This document shows positions 1 to 11,212 of a stretch of DNA of 64,000 bases, piece by piece. This DNA is from Nostoc sp. JL34 (GTDB lineage Bacteria; Cyanobacteriota; Cyanobacteriia; Cyanobacteriales; Nostocaceae): contig NZ_JABXKQ010000087.1 in NCBI RefSeq assembly GCF_017114945.1, positions 16,185-80,184 on the forward strand. Direction: 5' to 3'. Both the position numbers and the translations under genes were made by a program. Within the stretch, counting starts at the first letter, position 1, and each line of letters opens with the position of its first letter. The notes under the pieces were generated by a model. That model made no database searches and was not told the DNA's origin. It saw nothing but the letters and a program-made list of their open reading frames with translations.

Positions 1-48
1 GCCTATGAGAGGAGCAGGGAATGGGGAAATTGTTATAACTCCTAACTT

Positions 49-2478
49 TTAACTCCTAATTAAAAATTCTTGGATGCGTTTCACAAATTCTTCTAACTCT
101 ACGATTAAGTCAGTTGTACCTCGACGCTCTTGGTCGTAAGCTAGTTGTTCTAGTTTTTCTGCCGCTAGATGCATAGGTGTAACTCCCATATTGGCACTAG
201 CACCTTTAATTTGATGGGTTTGGAGCGTTAGTTGCTCAAAGTCATGAGTTGCGATCGCTATTTTTATCACCTCTAAACGAGGTTGAATATCTTCAACAAA
301 TATTTGCAGTAGTTCCAATTCAAATTCTGGGTTGTTTTCTGAGAGTTGATGCAAACGTTCCCAATCAATTGGGAGGTCAACGGAATCTACATCTGTTGTA
401 GAAACTGTCTGCTCTGTGGCAGCTATTTCTTTTGTTCTGAATATCACATTTTTCCAATGCTCTAGCATCGCTGCTAAATTTTCTTTCATCACCGGCTTGC
501 TCAAGTAGTCGTCCATGCCGGCATCTAGACACATTTGTTTGTCTTGTTTCATTGCATTAGCTGTCATCGCAATTACTACAGGACGACGACCACTAGCAAA
601 GCTGCTTTCTTGCCAACGATGAATTTGTTTTGTGGTTTCCAAACCGTCGAGAATCGGCATTTGGCAATCCATCAGAATCAAATCATAGGGAATTTTTTCT
701 AATAGCTGCAACGCTTCTTTTCCATTATTAGCGATATCAGCACTGTAGCCCAGACTTTTGAGTTGCTTCAAGGCTATTTTCTGATTCACCAGATTATCTT
801 CAGTTAAAAGAATTCTTAATTTATGGAAGTCAGGAGACGGGGAAGAAGATTCAGGGACACTGAATAACTCCTGACTCTTGAACGCCAGTTGCTCCACTTG
901 GGGAGACTCGCTCGCTTTTGGTATCTCCTGTTGGGAGAAGACTGCACTGGCTCCTGCTGACTCCTCTGAAATAACAGAAGCGGCAATCGTAAAGTAAAAT
1001 GTACTACCTACATTAAGTTCACTTTCAACCCAAATTCTGCCACCCATTAACTCGCACAATTGCTTGCAGATGGCGAGACCTAAGCCAGTACCGCCATACT
1101 GTCGAGTAATGGAGGAGTTAACTTGACTGAAGGCTTTAAACAAACGCTCTAAGCGATCGCGTGGAATTCCGATGCCTGTATCTTTAACACTAAACTGAAT
1201 TTCCTCAGTACTTACAACAGAAGAATGATTAATATCGCTATTCTTGCGGGTTATAACTGAAACCTCTATACTTCCCGTTTCGGTAAATTTAATTGCATTA
1301 CTGAGTAAATTAATCAAGACTTGGCGCAGTCGGGTGATATCCCCCACTATCGTAGTAGCAAGTTCAGGAGTCTCTAAAAATGTGAGTTTTAAACCTTTTT
1401 CTCTAGCTGTAGGCGCAAGCATATAAAGAGCCTCATGAATGCAATTTCGTAAAGGAAAAGGTTCTTCTTCTAGTTCTAAGTTTCCTGATTGTATTTTGGA
1501 GAAGTCCAGGAAATCGTTAATAATTTTGAGTAAAGAATTTCCACTGGTGTAAATGGTTTCAACAAAATCTTGCTGTTCAGGAGTTAGTTCAGTGTATAGC
1601 AACAAACTGGCCATACCAATTACCGATGCGATCGGAGTCCGAACCTCATGGCTAATCATCGCTAAGAATTCCTGTTTAGCAAGTTCTGCCTGTTTTCGTT
1701 CAGTCATGTCTCGCAAAATGTAAACATAACCTTGAAAATGTTCAATTTCTGTTTTTACTATTGAGGATGAAAAAGCTATGGGAATTGTTTTACCACTTTT
1801 GGTATAACAAACGGTTTCTATTTCTTTTACTAAAGGATTTATGTCTTGACTGTGGGATATATCAGTATCATCAATTGTCAATGGATACTTATTGACTTCT
1901 CTAATAATTTTTGCGATCGGTTGACCGATGAGTTCTATTTCGTTATATTGCAATAAAATTTGTGCGGCATAATTCATTTTTTTGATCTCGCCTGATAGCG
2001 TTGTCACTAACAAGGCGTCCGCCATTGATGTCACAATTTGGTCAATATATTGTTTAGAAGCCTTTAAGTTACGTAGCAAAAGATTTGCTTCATTTGCACC
2101 TTGAAATAAAGATTGCTCAAGCACCATCCGCTCTGTCGCATCTTCGACAACAATGGTTAGTCGATTGCTATAATGGTCTTCTTGGAGATTATTAGTAATA
2201 CGAATATCAATATATAAAGGAGAAGTCGGATCTTGCGATCGCATAATTCCTTTTAATTCAAAATTATCTTGTTCCCCCTGTAAAATTGCATCAAAAATAT
2301 CTTCAAGTCCCTCTAATTCGGGAAACACAATCCGAACATCTTGACCTGGCTTAGCTTCATTAGGAATATCGGCAAAATGATTTAGTCCCAAAGACATCTC
2401 TATAATTTTTAATTTTTCATCAATTATTAAATATTCAATACCACATACAGATAATAAATTTGTCAAAAATGAGTTCAT
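49..2478 (-). CDS. Hybrid sensor histidine kinase (PAS-PAS-HisKA-HATPase-REC-HPT)
   Basis: Soluble-looking hybrid kinase of 809 residues that should autophosphorylate a histidine and pass phosphate through its own receiver and HPT domains. Seen in order: two PAS-like regions (about 10-115 and 140-255), HisKA with the phospho-acceptor in ISHEVRTP near residue 275, HATPase with SNAIKFT, DTGIGIP and [10 protein letters not shown] (about 380-505), a receiver domain with LMDCQMP (about 555-680), and a C-terminal HPT domain with HQIKGASAN. No membrane segment is visible, so the signal is probably cytoplasmic. The start lies 5 bp after the stop of the GTPase gene on the same strand, so the two are probably cotranscribed and the GTPase may be the input. 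The REC-HPT third is almost the same as that of the 1582-residue kinase at 6379-11127. The ligand and output are unknown. Confidence 0.93.
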   Translation of the reverse strand: MNSFLTNLLSVCGIEYLIIDEKLKIIEMSLGLNHFADIPNEAKPGQDVRIVFPELEGLEDIFDAILQGEQDNFELKGIMRSQDPTSPLYIDIRITNNLQEDHYSNRLTIVVEDATERMVLEQSLFQGANEANLLLRNLKASKQYIDQIVTSMADALLVTTLSGEIKKMNYAAQILLQYNEIELIGQPIAKIIREVNKYPLTIDDTDISHSQDINPLVKEIETVCYTKSGKTIPIAFSSSIVKTEIEHFQGYVYILRDMTERKQAELAKQEFLAMISHEVRTPIASVIGMASLLLYTELTPEQQDFVETIYTSGNSLLKIINDFLDFSKIQSGNLELEEEPFPLRNCIHEALYMLAPTAREKGLKLTFLETPELATTIVGDITRLRQVLINLLSNAIKFTETGSIEVSVITRKNSDINHSSVVSTEEIQFSVKDTGIGIPRDRLERLFKAFSQVNSSITRQYGGTGLGLAICKQLCELMGGRIWVESELNVGSTFYFTIAASVISEESAGASAVFSQQEIPKASESPQVEQLAFKSQELFSVPESSSPSPDFHKLRILLTEDNLVNQKIALKQLKSLGYSADIANNGKEALQLLEKIPYDLILMDCQMPILDGLETTKQIHRWQESSFASGRRPVVIAMTANAMKQDKQMCLDAGMDDYLSKPVMKENLAAMLEHWKNVIFRTKEIAATEQTVSTTDVDSVDLPIDWERLHQLSENNPEFELELLQIFVEDIQPRLEVIKIAIATHDFEQLTLQTHQIKGASANMGVTPMHLAAEKLEQLAYDQERRGTTDLIVELEEFVKRIQEFLIRS

Positions 2479-2483
2479 CTTAA

Positions 2484-3008
2484 TTAAATTAAACGAGTGG
2501 CTAAAGTTTGAAATATTTTATCAACATTATTGCCAGTTTTTGCTGAAGTTATATATGTGTCTAAGATATTAGGTCGGTCAGGGTATTGATACATTTGACG
2601 AATTTTTTCTAAATATTCGGCTGCAATCATATCTGATTTGTTCAGTGCAACAACAATATAGCTGTTAGGATTAACAGCTAAAAAAGTTTGAATATGCTCC
2701 TGGATATGATGGAGCGTTTCTGCTTGTGTCACATCACCAACTATCACAGCACCTTTAGAACCTTGAAAATAATTATTAGCAACTGCTTTAAACTTATTAC
2801 TGCCTTCAATATCCCAAATTATCATTTGTAAGTTTTGTTCGCTAAGTAGATTTTTTTCAGAAACACTAACCAATTTACGAGATATTTTTACTCCTACAGT
2901 TGAAAGGTATTCGTCACTAAATCTACACTCGACAAATTGGCGAATTAAACTAGTTTTACCAACACCAAAGTCACCGAATAAGCATATTTTTTTAGAGATT
3001 GTAGACAT
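2484..3008 (-). CDS. Ras/Rab-like small GTPase
   Basis: A 174-residue single-domain GTPase with all the boxes of the Ras-like superfamily: P-loop GDFGVGKTS near the N terminus, a switch-I-like TVGVKI, a G3 box WDIEGS in place of the usual DxxGQ, G4 NKSD and G5 SAK. Bacterial proteins of this kind act as molecular switches for polarity or signalling. The Gln of the canonical switch II (DTAGQ) is absent, as in many bacterial members, so intrinsic hydrolysis may be slow. It sits between the OmpA-like membrane protein (50 bp upstream) and the hybrid kinase (5 bp downstream), which suggests a shared pathway. There is no lipidation motif, so recruitment to the membrane, if any, would be through a partner such as the OmpA-like protein. 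That partnership is inference. Confidence 0.88.
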   Translation of the reverse strand: MSTISKKICLFGDFGVGKTSLIRQFVECRFSDEYLSTVGVKISRKLVSVSEKNLLSEQNLQMIIWDIEGSNKFKAVANNYFQGSKGAVIVGDVTQAETLHHIQEHIQTFLAVNPNSYIVVALNKSDMIAAEYLEKIRQMYQYPDRPNILDTYITSAKTGNNVDKIFQTLATRLI

Positions 3009-3058
3009 AGTTGGGGAAAAGTAGGGAATATTTTATCCGAATCATAGCTACTATAAAC

Positions 3059-5251
3059 TTAAAATTGCTTGTTTATCGCTTCTAGAATGACACAGCGGCT
3101 TAACCACAAGGGGTGAGTTACATCAAGTCCTGGTGGTAAATTTGTCCTCCCAATGACCTGTAAACGAGATGGCTCAATACCTAATTTAATCAGTGCTTGT
3201 TGTACAGCCTTTGCTCGCGTCAGTGCAAATTTTTGAGATTTGTTCACGCCACTACGGTCACTATAACCAATGATTTTTAAATGCTTATTTGGGTGCTGAT
3301 TAAGGAAAAAGTTGACCTGTTGAACCTTGTACGCTAAATCTGCTTTCATTAAACTTGCTGAGTCGGGTTGAAAGTAAAATCGAACTTCAATTTGTAGGGG
3401 TTGTACTCGCACTGCGCTAGACACAGATTTTACGCCTGGAATTTGTTCAAATGCATTAGCAATAATCTGAGCATCTGCAATGCGGTTGACAGTTCCTTCA
3501 ACAGCTACTTTACCAGCGATGTATTTAGCAGAAATTGCTATATCGTCAGTCTGATTTAAAACTGCTGTGACTCGTTTGACTTCAGCAGCAGCTAATACGG
3601 GGTCTGCTGGTACTTCTACTAATAAAATTTGATTATCAATCAACCAATTAGGAGAGGTTATTTTGACAATTTGCTCGGCTTTCTGGCGCAGAAGTTGATT
3701 AGGTAATCGTCCTGTTAATTTTAATTTATTGTGTTCTACTTGTACAGTGAGCCGATATACGGCTAGTTCTGGAACAGAAGTTAGAGCTAACAAAGTTTGA
3801 TTTTCAATGAAATGTATAACTCCACTACGGTATTGCCAAATGCCCCAAGGAATGAAAATGGTGCTGATAACTGTTAAACCTAATATCAGTAGCGGTGAGA
3901 TTTTTGTTTTCTTTTTCTCCTGAATATCTGTATCTTTCAGTTCTTCTAGAAGTGTATGAACTTCAATAGGAATTAAATCTGGGTCGCCGTCAAACTTTTC
4001 AATAAAATCACCATATTGTTTAATAATTATGCTGAATAATTGTCGCATTTTCCAAATAAAACTTTTGCTTGGCTCTCCTTGCATAACAATTGCTAAATAA
4101 CAGTATCCTGCAACTTCTAAAATTATTTTGGATGTCCCATATTCAATTGCATCTAATTCTGTCATGCTTCCAGATTGATTGATGCAATCATTGGCAAAGC
4201 TACGAATTGCTGTCAGCATTCCTGCTACCATTTCAGCCTCTAGCTGCTCTACATGAGAGTGCTGAATATCTGAGATGACTAAACCAGATGCTTTATGAAT
4301 CAAGAAAATGGCTTGAATTTTAAATGGTAGAGCTTCTTTAAGAATTAATTCTGCTTCCGAAACTCCCTGTAGCTTGGCACGAATTTTACGTTTGACGCCT
4401 TCAACACTGAGGGTTTCTTCAACTTGTCGGTTAATGGCACGGATTGTCTCTGCCATATATTTGGCTATGGTACTACCAATAATTGGGTAGAGTGCATCCA
4501 CTACAATATTTTGTTCAATTTCAATTTGCTTTTTTATGGCTCGTCCCATTGCCGGAGCGATCGCATCTGATACTTCTTCTGGAGCTATAATAATTTGCTG
4601 GGAAATAGCCAGAGGAATAACAGGCGCGATCGCTGTACTCATGCTAACTTTATCTTGTTCAGTGCGACTGCGGATAGTCTCATCAATAATAGGAGCAATT
4701 ATCTCGACAATTTCCTCTCTCGACTCTGTAATCTTCAGCCTCAAAAGCTCAGAAATCCACGGTAGTAGTAGATTTATTAGCTCTTTAGGGTCGTAAATTT
4801 GATTTTCAATTTTTGTTAATTTTTGTTCAATTTTAGCTGTAATATTATCTATCTCTGCTAATTCATATCCGACCAATATCTCCCGTAATTTTTGCAATGC
4901 ATCCTCTGAATTGTCTAACTTTTCCTCAAATTCTGCAAATATTTCAATAGATTCTTCTAATTCTTCTTGAATAGTTTGTGAGTAATTAGATATATTTTGA
5001 GAAAACTTAAAATCTGACTCTAAATAAGCTTCACATACTTCTAATGTCACTGGAGGAAGTTGCAATAATTCAATTTTTTCTGTAATATTTCCATTACTAT
5101 TATTAGTTTCTGATAGTAATAAAGAAAAAGACTGCTCAGGTGATTCGATAATTTTTAGTTCGATCAGTAAATGCAGCAAATTGTCAAGCTGCACAGCTTT
5201 TTCTGGCTCCAACTCAACAGATTGAGAAATCGAATTTTCCACCTGAGTCAT
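3059..5251 (-). CDS. Membrane-anchored BON / OmpA-like domain protein
   Basis: A 730-residue protein in three parts. The N-terminal ~440 residues are acidic and helical, with alternating segments around DAIAPAMGRAIKKQ that look like amphipathic repeats and presumably face the cytoplasm. One membrane segment (ISPLLILGLTVISTIFIPWG, about residue 455) follows. Then come two BON-like stretches and a C-terminal OmpA/MotB peptidoglycan-binding domain with YFQPDSASL, GYSDRSG and SRLQVIGR. The layout suggests a link between a cytoplasmic module and the cell wall. The second gene of the minus-strand set, it precedes the GTPase gene by 50 bp. The N-terminal region is not a family I recognise; it could be a GTPase regulator or scaffold, but nothing in the sequence proves this. 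Confidence 0.85.
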   Translation of the reverse strand: MTQVENSISQSVELEPEKAVQLDNLLHLLIELKIIESPEQSFSLLLSETNNSNGNITEKIELLQLPPVTLEVCEAYLESDFKFSQNISNYSQTIQEELEESIEIFAEFEEKLDNSEDALQKLREILVGYELAEIDNITAKIEQKLTKIENQIYDPKELINLLLPWISELLRLKITESREEIVEIIAPIIDETIRSRTEQDKVSMSTAIAPVIPLAISQQIIIAPEEVSDAIAPAMGRAIKKQIEIEQNIVVDALYPIIGSTIAKYMAETIRAINRQVEETLSVEGVKRKIRAKLQGVSEAELILKEALPFKIQAIFLIHKASGLVISDIQHSHVEQLEAEMVAGMLTAIRSFANDCINQSGSMTELDAIEYGTSKIILEVAGYCYLAIVMQGEPSKSFIWKMRQLFSIIIKQYGDFIEKFDGDPDLIPIEVHTLLEELKDTDIQEKKKTKISPLLILGLTVISTIFIPWGIWQYRSGVIHFIENQTLLALTSVPELAVYRLTVQVEHNKLKLTGRLPNQLLRQKAEQIVKITSPNWLIDNQILLVEVPADPVLAAAEVKRVTAVLNQTDDIAISAKYIAGKVAVEGTVNRIADAQIIANAFEQIPGVKSVSSAVRVQPLQIEVRFYFQPDSASLMKADLAYKVQQVNFFLNQHPNKHLKIIGYSDRSGVNKSQKFALTRAKAVQQALIKLGIEPSRLQVIGRTNLPPGLDVTHPLWLSRCVILEAINKQF

Positions 5252-5361
5252 CCTTTTAAGAGTGCTGTTAGCGGTAGCGGGGCGTTTAGCCCGTGCTGAG
5301 TTAGGAGTTATTCTTGCCTTCTACTTTGATTAGTAATTACAAACGTAATTTTGCCGTACTG

Positions 5362-5997
5362 TTAGAGTGAGTTAACACTTACTTTTGACAACTTTGTAGT
5401 TTCTAGAAGTGGTACAGCAGTATATTCGTCGCCGCGTTCATCGGCTGCTTCTCGCAATTTAGGAATAAATTCAGTTTCTTTCAGACGCATTCCCAAGGCA
5501 AATAAAGTTTCAGCCATATCGTCTTTAGAAACTTTAGTGTCTGTCAACTGTGAGAAGCGTCGATCTATTTCTTCTAAAATCAGATCCCGTAATGCCGTGA
5601 CATCATCTTGTAATTGGACTTTAGTCTGAAAGATTTCATCTCGAATCGAGGTAGTTTGGCTATCTAAGGTTTCATCAAGCGACTGGACGCTGCTAGAAAA
5701 CTTTTTATTAAGTCTATCAACCTGTTGCCGTAAGTCAAGAGTTTCCTCTTGAGTTGCCAAGTTGAGTGATTTCAGCTTTTTATCCAGCGCTTCAAACCCC
5801 GCTTTTAGTTCCGCCGAAAAGTTGGACTTGAGTTGATCGACATGCGATCGCATCTGTTGTTGCAGGAGAGATATATCTGACTCCAGCTTGCTAAATCGAT
5901 TTTCGTACTCTCTTAGCTGTGTTCCAAGAATAATATCGCGGATCTGATCGATATTGCCAAGTCTTTCTCGTACATCGTCTCTACTCATCTGACTCAT
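5362..5997 (-). CDS. Coiled-coil protein of unknown function
   Basis: A 211-residue, highly charged protein predicted by eye to be almost all coiled coil: heptad-like spacing of Leu/Ile from about residue 20 to 165 (for example RLNKKFSSSVQSLDETL), and no membrane segment. The last ~45 residues (from DMAETLFALGMRLKE) look globular and carry few coil signals. Cyanobacteria often carry such a gene upstream of the OmpA-like and small-GTPase genes, which is the arrangement here: 110 bp separates it from the OmpA-like gene on the same strand. It may be the first gene of the operon and act as a scaffold or tether. The function is not established. No clear alternative start was needed; ATG follows a weak purine-rich stretch. 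Confidence 0.75.
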   Translation of the reverse strand: MSQMSRDDVRERLGNIDQIRDIILGTQLREYENRFSKLESDISLLQQQMRSHVDQLKSNFSAELKAGFEALDKKLKSLNLATQEETLDLRQQVDRLNKKFSSSVQSLDETLDSQTTSIRDEIFQTKVQLQDDVTALRDLILEEIDRRFSQLTDTKVSKDDMAETLFALGMRLKETEFIPKLREAADERGDEYTAVPLLETTKLSKVSVNSL

Positions 5998-6111
5998 TAG
6001 GAAAACCTCGCTTTTCGGGAATCAATTGGGAATAGGAGGTGATGCATTTAACTGACATTTCGGCTAAAAATTCTTAGCTTTTGATGCAGCCAACTCACCA
6101 AATATACTTTT

Positions 6112-6232
6112 ATATCATGTTCGGGTAAAGATTTATCATTTAGACCGCAGGGGTGCAGGGGGCAGGGAGAAAGAGGTTTTCCTGATTTTTGCACGGATGC
6201 GGTAATCATAAGTAATTAACCGGACTTGATAT
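6112..6232. repeat. 121-bp MITE-like repeat, copy 1
   Basis: A short element with imperfect terminal inverted repeats: left ATATCATGTTCGG, right end reverse-complemented ATATCAAGTCCGG. A second copy of exactly the same length lies in the opposite orientation at 13250-13370. The interior has a GC-rich core with CAGGGGGCAGGG in both copies. It contains no ORF, so mobility would need a transposase in trans. It fills most of the gap between the coiled-coil gene and the large kinase (5998-6378). Confidence 0.7.
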
Positions 6233-6378
6233 TAGTACATCAAAGTTATTATTCCCAATTGTTCACAAGTTCTATCGAAAAAGGAGAAATGAGTCATGAG
6301 AAATGGAAAATCAGGATTTTTCATGCTTACTCAGAAAAAATAGTCCCTATTAATTTATTAATAAATATTATTGATCGC

Positions 6379-9300
6379 TCAGATTTTGGCGTTACTATCT
6401 TGACAGGTTAAAAACTCTTGGATGAGTTTAACAAACTCTTCTAACTCGGATATAAAGTTAGTACTACCTCGACGCTCTTGATTGTGAGCTAGTTGTTCTA
6501 GTTTCTCTGCTGCCAGATGCATGGTTGTCGCTCCAACATTGGCACTAGCACCTTTAATTTGATGGGCTTCGTGCGCTAGTTTCTCAAAGTCATAAGCTGC
6601 GATCGCTATTTTAATTACCTCTAGACGAGGTTGAATATCTTCAACAAATATTTGCAGTAGTTCTAATTCAAATTCTGGGTTGTTTTCCGAGAGTTGATGC
6701 AAGCGTTCCCAATCAATTGGAAGGTCAACTGAACCTACATCTGTTGTAACAACTGTCTGCTCTGTAGCAACTGTTTCTTTTGCCTTGAAGATCGCATTTC
6801 CCCAACGCTCTAGCGCCACTGCCAATTTTTCTTTTATTACTGGCTTGCTTAAATAGTCATCCATTCCGGCATCTAGACACATTTGTTGGTCTTCTTTCAT
6901 GGCATTAGCTGTCATTGCAATTACCACAGGACGATAACCACTGACGAAGTTACTTTCTTGCCAACGATGAATTTCTTTTGTAGTTTCTAAACCATCAAGA
7001 ACTGGCATTTGGCAATCCATCAAAATTAAATCGTAAGGAATTTTTTCTAATAATTGCAATACTTCTTTCCCATTACCAGCGACATCAGCGCTATAACCCA
7101 GGCTTTGGAGTTGCTTCAAGGCAACTTTTTGATTCACCAAATTATCTTCAGCTAAGAGAATTCTAAGTTTGGGGAAGTTAGGGGAAGAAAACACAGGGAT
7201 GCTCTGACGTGGAGACACGGAGAATGGACTAGGTAAATTCTCCTCATCTTTGCGTCTTTGCGTTTCCCACTCTCTCCGATGACTCCTGACTCCTGTCTCT
7301 TCTTCTGGCTGCGTTCCTAAGATAGTCATGATGGTATCGAGGAGTCGGGACGACTTAACAGGTTTGACTAAATAAGCCGCAAATCCTATTTTTAGCGCTC
7401 GTTGGATTTCATCGCGTTGATTAGTAGAGGTAAGCATAATCAAAGGTAGCCCAGCGATCGCTGAATTTGCCTTAATTTGCTCTCCTAAAGTCATACCATC
7501 TATTTCTGGCATCTGCATATCAACCACAGCTATATCATAGAGATTTTTTTGCTTGGCAGCCTCCTGAATAGCTTTCAGGGCAGTAGTAGCCGAAGCCGCT
7601 TGATCCACCAGCATCCCCCAACGGGTAGCTTGATGGTAGATGATTTTGCGATTGGTGGCATTATCATCCACTACTAACAAGCGCCGATTCAGCAAAAGTT
7701 CGCGTTCGCCCTTGGCGTTGGCGAAGCCATCACCTTCTGAGGAAATAGGGTAAAGTTGCTTGGCGAGAGTTACTTCAAACCAAAACTTAGATCCTTTCCC
7801 CAAGCGACTTTCTACGCCCATTTCTCCTCCCATCAAGCTCACCAGTTGCTTACAGATGGCTAATCCCAAACCTGTACCGCCATATTTCCGGGTGGTGGAA
7901 GCATCAACTTGGGTAAATGGCTTAAAGAGTTTGCATTGGTCTTCAGGGGTAATACCAAGACCAGTATCTGTGATGGCAAAATAGATGGTGGCTGTAGTAG
8001 AGGTTTGCGATCGCAATTCTGCTCGTAATACTACCTCTCCATTGCTGGTGAACTTAATCGCATTACTAATCAGGTTCATCAGAATTTGCCGCAGGCGGCC
8101 AGCATCGCCTTGGAGATGGGTGGGGACGTTGGGATAAATTAACGCTGCAATTTCTAATCCCTTATTATGGGCTGGGGGAGCCAATAATTCCAACACCTCT
8201 TCTACACAGATCGATAAGTTAAAATCTAGAGTTTCTAGCATCATCTCCCCAGCCTCAAGTTTGGAAAGATCCAAAATTTCATTGATCAGGCTTAAGAGGG
8301 CATCTCCACTAATGCGAATTGTTTCGATAAAATCTTGTTGCTCCGAGTTGAGGGGAGTTTCTAACATTAAGCCTGTCATCCCCAACACAGCATTCATCGG
8401 AGTCCGAATTTCATGGCTCATGTTGGCCAAAAAGGCACTTTTAGTTTGAGAAGCTAATTCAGCTTGCTGACGGGCAATTTCAAGTTCTCGTCGCTGTTGA
8501 GTTTCTGCATTTAACATTTGGGCTTGGGCTAAGGCAATACCTACTTGGTCAGCTATTTGCCGTAAAAGATGAGTTTCAAAGCTAGACCAGTGGCGAGAAC
8601 TACCACACTCATGAACAATCAATAAACCGCAGAGTTCTTCTTTGACAAGAAGGGGTATGACCAAATTGGACTTGACTCCAAATTGTTGCAGTAATTCGAT
8701 ATGGTTTTTTTGGGCTTCAACTATATCCAATTCAGCAAGCCCCAGATTCCGTTTTTGACGGTACTGCTGTAAATAGTACTGCTGGATGTATTCGGCTTGA
8801 AAGTAAGCATCAGTAAACTTTTTCTCTTTAATTGCCAGCCAGCCAGAAACTACTGCCTCAACGATGGTGGCTCCAGATCCATCAGCCAAAGGTTGATAAA
8901 TCAAAACTCGATCGCTATGGAGGATTTTTTGTACCTCCGTAACAGTGATTTGGAGAATTTCTTTGATTTGCAAAGACTGACGAATTTTGAGGGTGATTTC
9001 AGTAAATAGTTGCGATCGCAAATTTTGGCGTTGGAGTTCTTCTTCTGCCTGCTTGCGCTCGATAAACTGCCCTACTTGCTCACCAATCGAATTCATGACT
9101 TTTGCCAAATCTGGGTCAGCTTGCTGGATCTCATGGCTAAAGCAAGTAATGACACCAATGACTTTTTTACCACTACGGATCGGAAAACCGAAAGCTCCGT
9201 GCAGTTCTGCTTGGGCTGCGATTTGAGAGCGGATGAAATTCTGATCTTTAACGACATCAGCGATCCAAACAGGTTCAACACTAGCCCAGACACGACCAGG

Positions 9301-11127
9301 CAGCCCAATTCCTGGTGCAAACGTGGTCTGCTGACTGAGGATGTCAAATTCTTGCATTTTTAAGGATATTTTATACCATGTATTTAGTAGGGACAGTAAA
9401 TTTGCTCGCTGATCTGCGATCCAAAATTCACTTAAATCCCATCCCAAACTTTCACAGATTCCTTGGAGAATTTGGGGCATAGCTTCGTTGATGGTAGTTG
9501 ACTCCGCTAAGACGCGGGTTGTAGCATACTCTGCTTTCAGATGCTGTTCAGTTCGTTTGCGTAAGCGAAGTTCCTCGGAGACATCGCTGATGTCAATACC
9601 CGTGGCAACAATGTATTCAACGTAGCCCTCATGGTCTTGCAAGGTAGTGTTAGTCCAGGCAATGCGCCGCCGACTGCCATCTTTTGTTACCCAATAGTTT
9701 TCGTATTCTTTGGGTGCTTCACCAATTCGCAACTGCTCAAAAACTGCTTTAACCGGCTCCATCTCTTCAGGAAGTAGAAATAGGTTCCAGACATGCCTTC
9801 CTCTCACTTCATCAAATGAGTAACCACTAATTTGTTCACAAGCTTGATTGAAGCGAACGATTTGCCCTTGTGTGTCAAGAACTATTACCAAAGCGCTGGC
9901 TGTGTCAAGGACTGCTGAAATAAAGTTGCGTTCTGTGTTTAGTGTTTCCTCTGTGAATTTACGCTCTCTGACCTCACGAGAAATGAAGTAGTAGACTATA
10001 GACAGAATCAGAAAACTTAGGCAAATAGCGATCGCCAGTGTCAAAACCGTATTATTAGCACTAGCTTTTGCAGCTTGTGACTGCTGTTTAAGCAACCCTT
10101 TATCCTCATTCTCTATCTCTTTGATGATCTTACGGATATCATCCATGAGATGTTTTCCCTGATTTGTCTGGATTACCTGCAACGCCGCCTCGAATCCCTG
10201 ATTTTGACGCAGGTATATAGTCTGCTTGAGTATGGCAAGTTTTGCAGCTATCAGAGATTCAAGGGTTGCAAACTGCTTTTGTTGGCTAGGTTGATCTGCG
10301 ATTAAATTCTTCAGTTCTACAATTTTTTGATCGATGTTTCCAACTACTGCTTGATAAGGTTCTAGATAACTTTCTTGTCCAGTGAGGATGTAACCGCCTT
10401 GTCCAGTCTCAGCATCCTTGATCTCGGACAGTAATTCTTCTAGTTTATTGATTTTCTCTTGGGTTTTTTGTACCTGATTACTAGTATCAATCAATATACG
10501 TGTATTTTGATAAGAAATCACACCAATCAAAACTAAAATTGCCGATGCTAACCCAAACCCTCCAGCTATTCTTTTAAAAAATTGTTTCCGTCCCTTCTGT
10601 GCCTGTTTGCGTGTATCACTCGCCAAAACTAAACTTGCTAAAGTGCGCCGCATTTCTAGTTGTTTAATTACCTGGCGACCTAGAATTCGTAATGCTTCCA
10701 ATTGTTCTGGGGAGAGGTTTCTTGGTACATGGTCAATTACACAAAGTGTTCCTAATGCATATCCTTCAGGATTAGTCAACGGTACACCAGCATAAAACCG
10801 AACATTTGGGTCAGAAGTGACTAGCGGGTTTGTCGCAAACCTTTCGTCAACTGTGGCATCAGGCACAACAAAAACTTCAGGTTGCATAATAGCATGGGCG
10901 CAGAATGCCAGATCCCGTGGTGTTTCTAGGGCATCCAAACCAACTTTTGACTTGAACCACTGGCGATCGCTATCAATTAAGCTGATTAAGCCAATGGGAG
11001 TTCCACAAATATATGAGGCTAAACGGGTCAGATCGTCAAAGGCAGCATCCGTTGGAGTATCGAGAATCTTATACTCCAAAAGAGATTCGATTCGCTGTGT
11101 TTCGTTATCAGGTAATGGTGCTTTCAT
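6379..11127 (-). CDS. Large hybrid histidine kinase (GAF-CHASE3-PAS-GAF-GAF-HisKA-HATPase-REC-REC-HPT)
   Basis: A 1582-residue multi-sensor kinase. Seen in order: an N-terminal GAF domain (about 25-165, with AFCAHAI and FYAGVPL), a membrane segment (about 190-207), a CHASE3-like extracytoplasmic region ([11 protein letters not shown]), a second membrane segment (about 360-380), PAS (about 400-520), two GAF domains, HisKA with [12 protein letters not shown], HATPase with DTGLGI and [13 protein letters not shown], a first receiver (VVDMQMP), a second receiver (LMDCQMP) and an HPT domain with [13 protein letters not shown] placed before the first membrane segment is unusual but not unique. The multistep relay ends in HPT, so an unlinked response regulator is the likely output. 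Between HATPase and the first receiver is an in-frame repeat insertion (7700-7733). Nothing identifies the stimulus. Confidence 0.93.
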   Translation of the reverse strand: MKAPLPDNETQRIESLLEYKILDTPTDAAFDDLTRLASYICGTPIGLISLIDSDRQWFKSKVGLDALETPRDLAFCAHAIMQPEVFVVPDATVDERFATNPLVTSDPNVRFYAGVPLTNPEGYALGTLCVIDHVPRNLSPEQLEALRILGRQVIKQLEMRRTLASLVLASDTRKQAQKGRKQFFKRIAGGFGLASAILVLIGVISYQNTRILIDTSNQVQKTQEKINKLEELLSEIKDAETGQGGYILTGQESYLEPYQAVVGNIDQKIVELKNLIADQPSQQKQFATLESLIAAKLAILKQTIYLRQNQGFEAALQVIQTNQGKHLMDDIRKIIKEIENEDKGLLKQQSQAAKASANNTVLTLAIAICLSFLILSIVYYFISREVRERKFTEETLNTERNFISAVLDTASALVIVLDTQGQIVRFNQACEQISGYSFDEVRGRHVWNLFLLPEEMEPVKAVFEQLRIGEAPKEYENYWVTKDGSRRRIAWTNTTLQDHEGYVEYIVATGIDISDVSEELRLRKRTEQHLKAEYATTRVLAESTTINEAMPQILQGICESLGWDLSEFWIADQRANLLSLLNTWYKISLKMQEFDILSQQTTFAPGIGLPGRVWASVEPVWIADVVKDQNFIRSQIAAQAELHGAFGFPIRSGKKVIGVITCFSHEIQQADPDLAKVMNSIGEQVGQFIERKQAEEELQRQNLRSQLFTEITLKIRQSLQIKEILQITVTEVQKILHSDRVLIYQPLADGSGATIVEAVVSGWLAIKEKKFTDAYFQAEYIQQYYLQQYRQKRNLGLAELDIVEAQKNHIELLQQFGVKSNLVIPLLVKEELCGLLIVHECGSSRHWSSFETHLLRQIADQVGIALAQAQMLNAETQQRRELEIARQQAELASQTKSAFLANMSHEIRTPMNAVLGMTGLMLETPLNSEQQDFIETIRISGDALLSLINEILDLSKLEAGEMMLETLDFNLSICVEEVLELLAPPAHNKGLEIAALIYPNVPTHLQGDAGRLRQILMNLISNAIKFTSNGEVVLRAELRSQTSTTATIYFAITDTGLGITPEDQCKLFKPFTQVDASTTRKYGGTGLGLAICKQLVSLMGGEMGVESRLGKGSKFWFEVTLAKQLYPISSEGDGFANAKGERELLLNRRLLVVDDNATNRKIIYHQATRWGMLVDQAASATTALKAIQEAAKQKNLYDIAVVDMQMPEIDGMTLGEQIKANSAIAGLPLIMLTSTNQRDEIQRALKIGFAAYLVKPVKSSRLLDTIMTILGTQPEEETGVRSHRREWETQRRKDEENLPSPFSVSPRQSIPVFSSPNFPKLRILLAEDNLVNQKVALKQLQSLGYSADVAGNGKEVLQLLEKIPYDLILMDCQMPVLDGLETTKEIHRWQESNFVSGYRPVVIAMTANAMKEDQQMCLDAGMDDYLSKPVIKEKLAVALERWGNAIFKAKETVATEQTVVTTDVGSVDLPIDWERLHQLSENNPEFELELLQIFVEDIQPRLEVIKIAIAAYDFEKLAHEAHQIKGASANVGATTMHLAAEKLEQLAHNQERRGSTNFISELEEFVKLIQEFLTCQDSNAKI

Positions 11128-11212
11128 TCTTCAGCCTTATACCATTTGAGATTTTGGATTTGAGATTTCGGATTTGAGATTATTTATAGGGTTTACCTCT
11201 GCCCCCTGCCTC

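Noticed and set aside
6226..6411. 61-codon ORF between the coiled-coil and large kinase genes
   Set aside because: Overlaps the 121-bp repeat end and the kinase 3' end, no coding signature.
9010..9363. 117-codon plus-strand ORF inside the large kinase
   Set aside because: Shadow of the GAF-domain coding sequence on the other strand.
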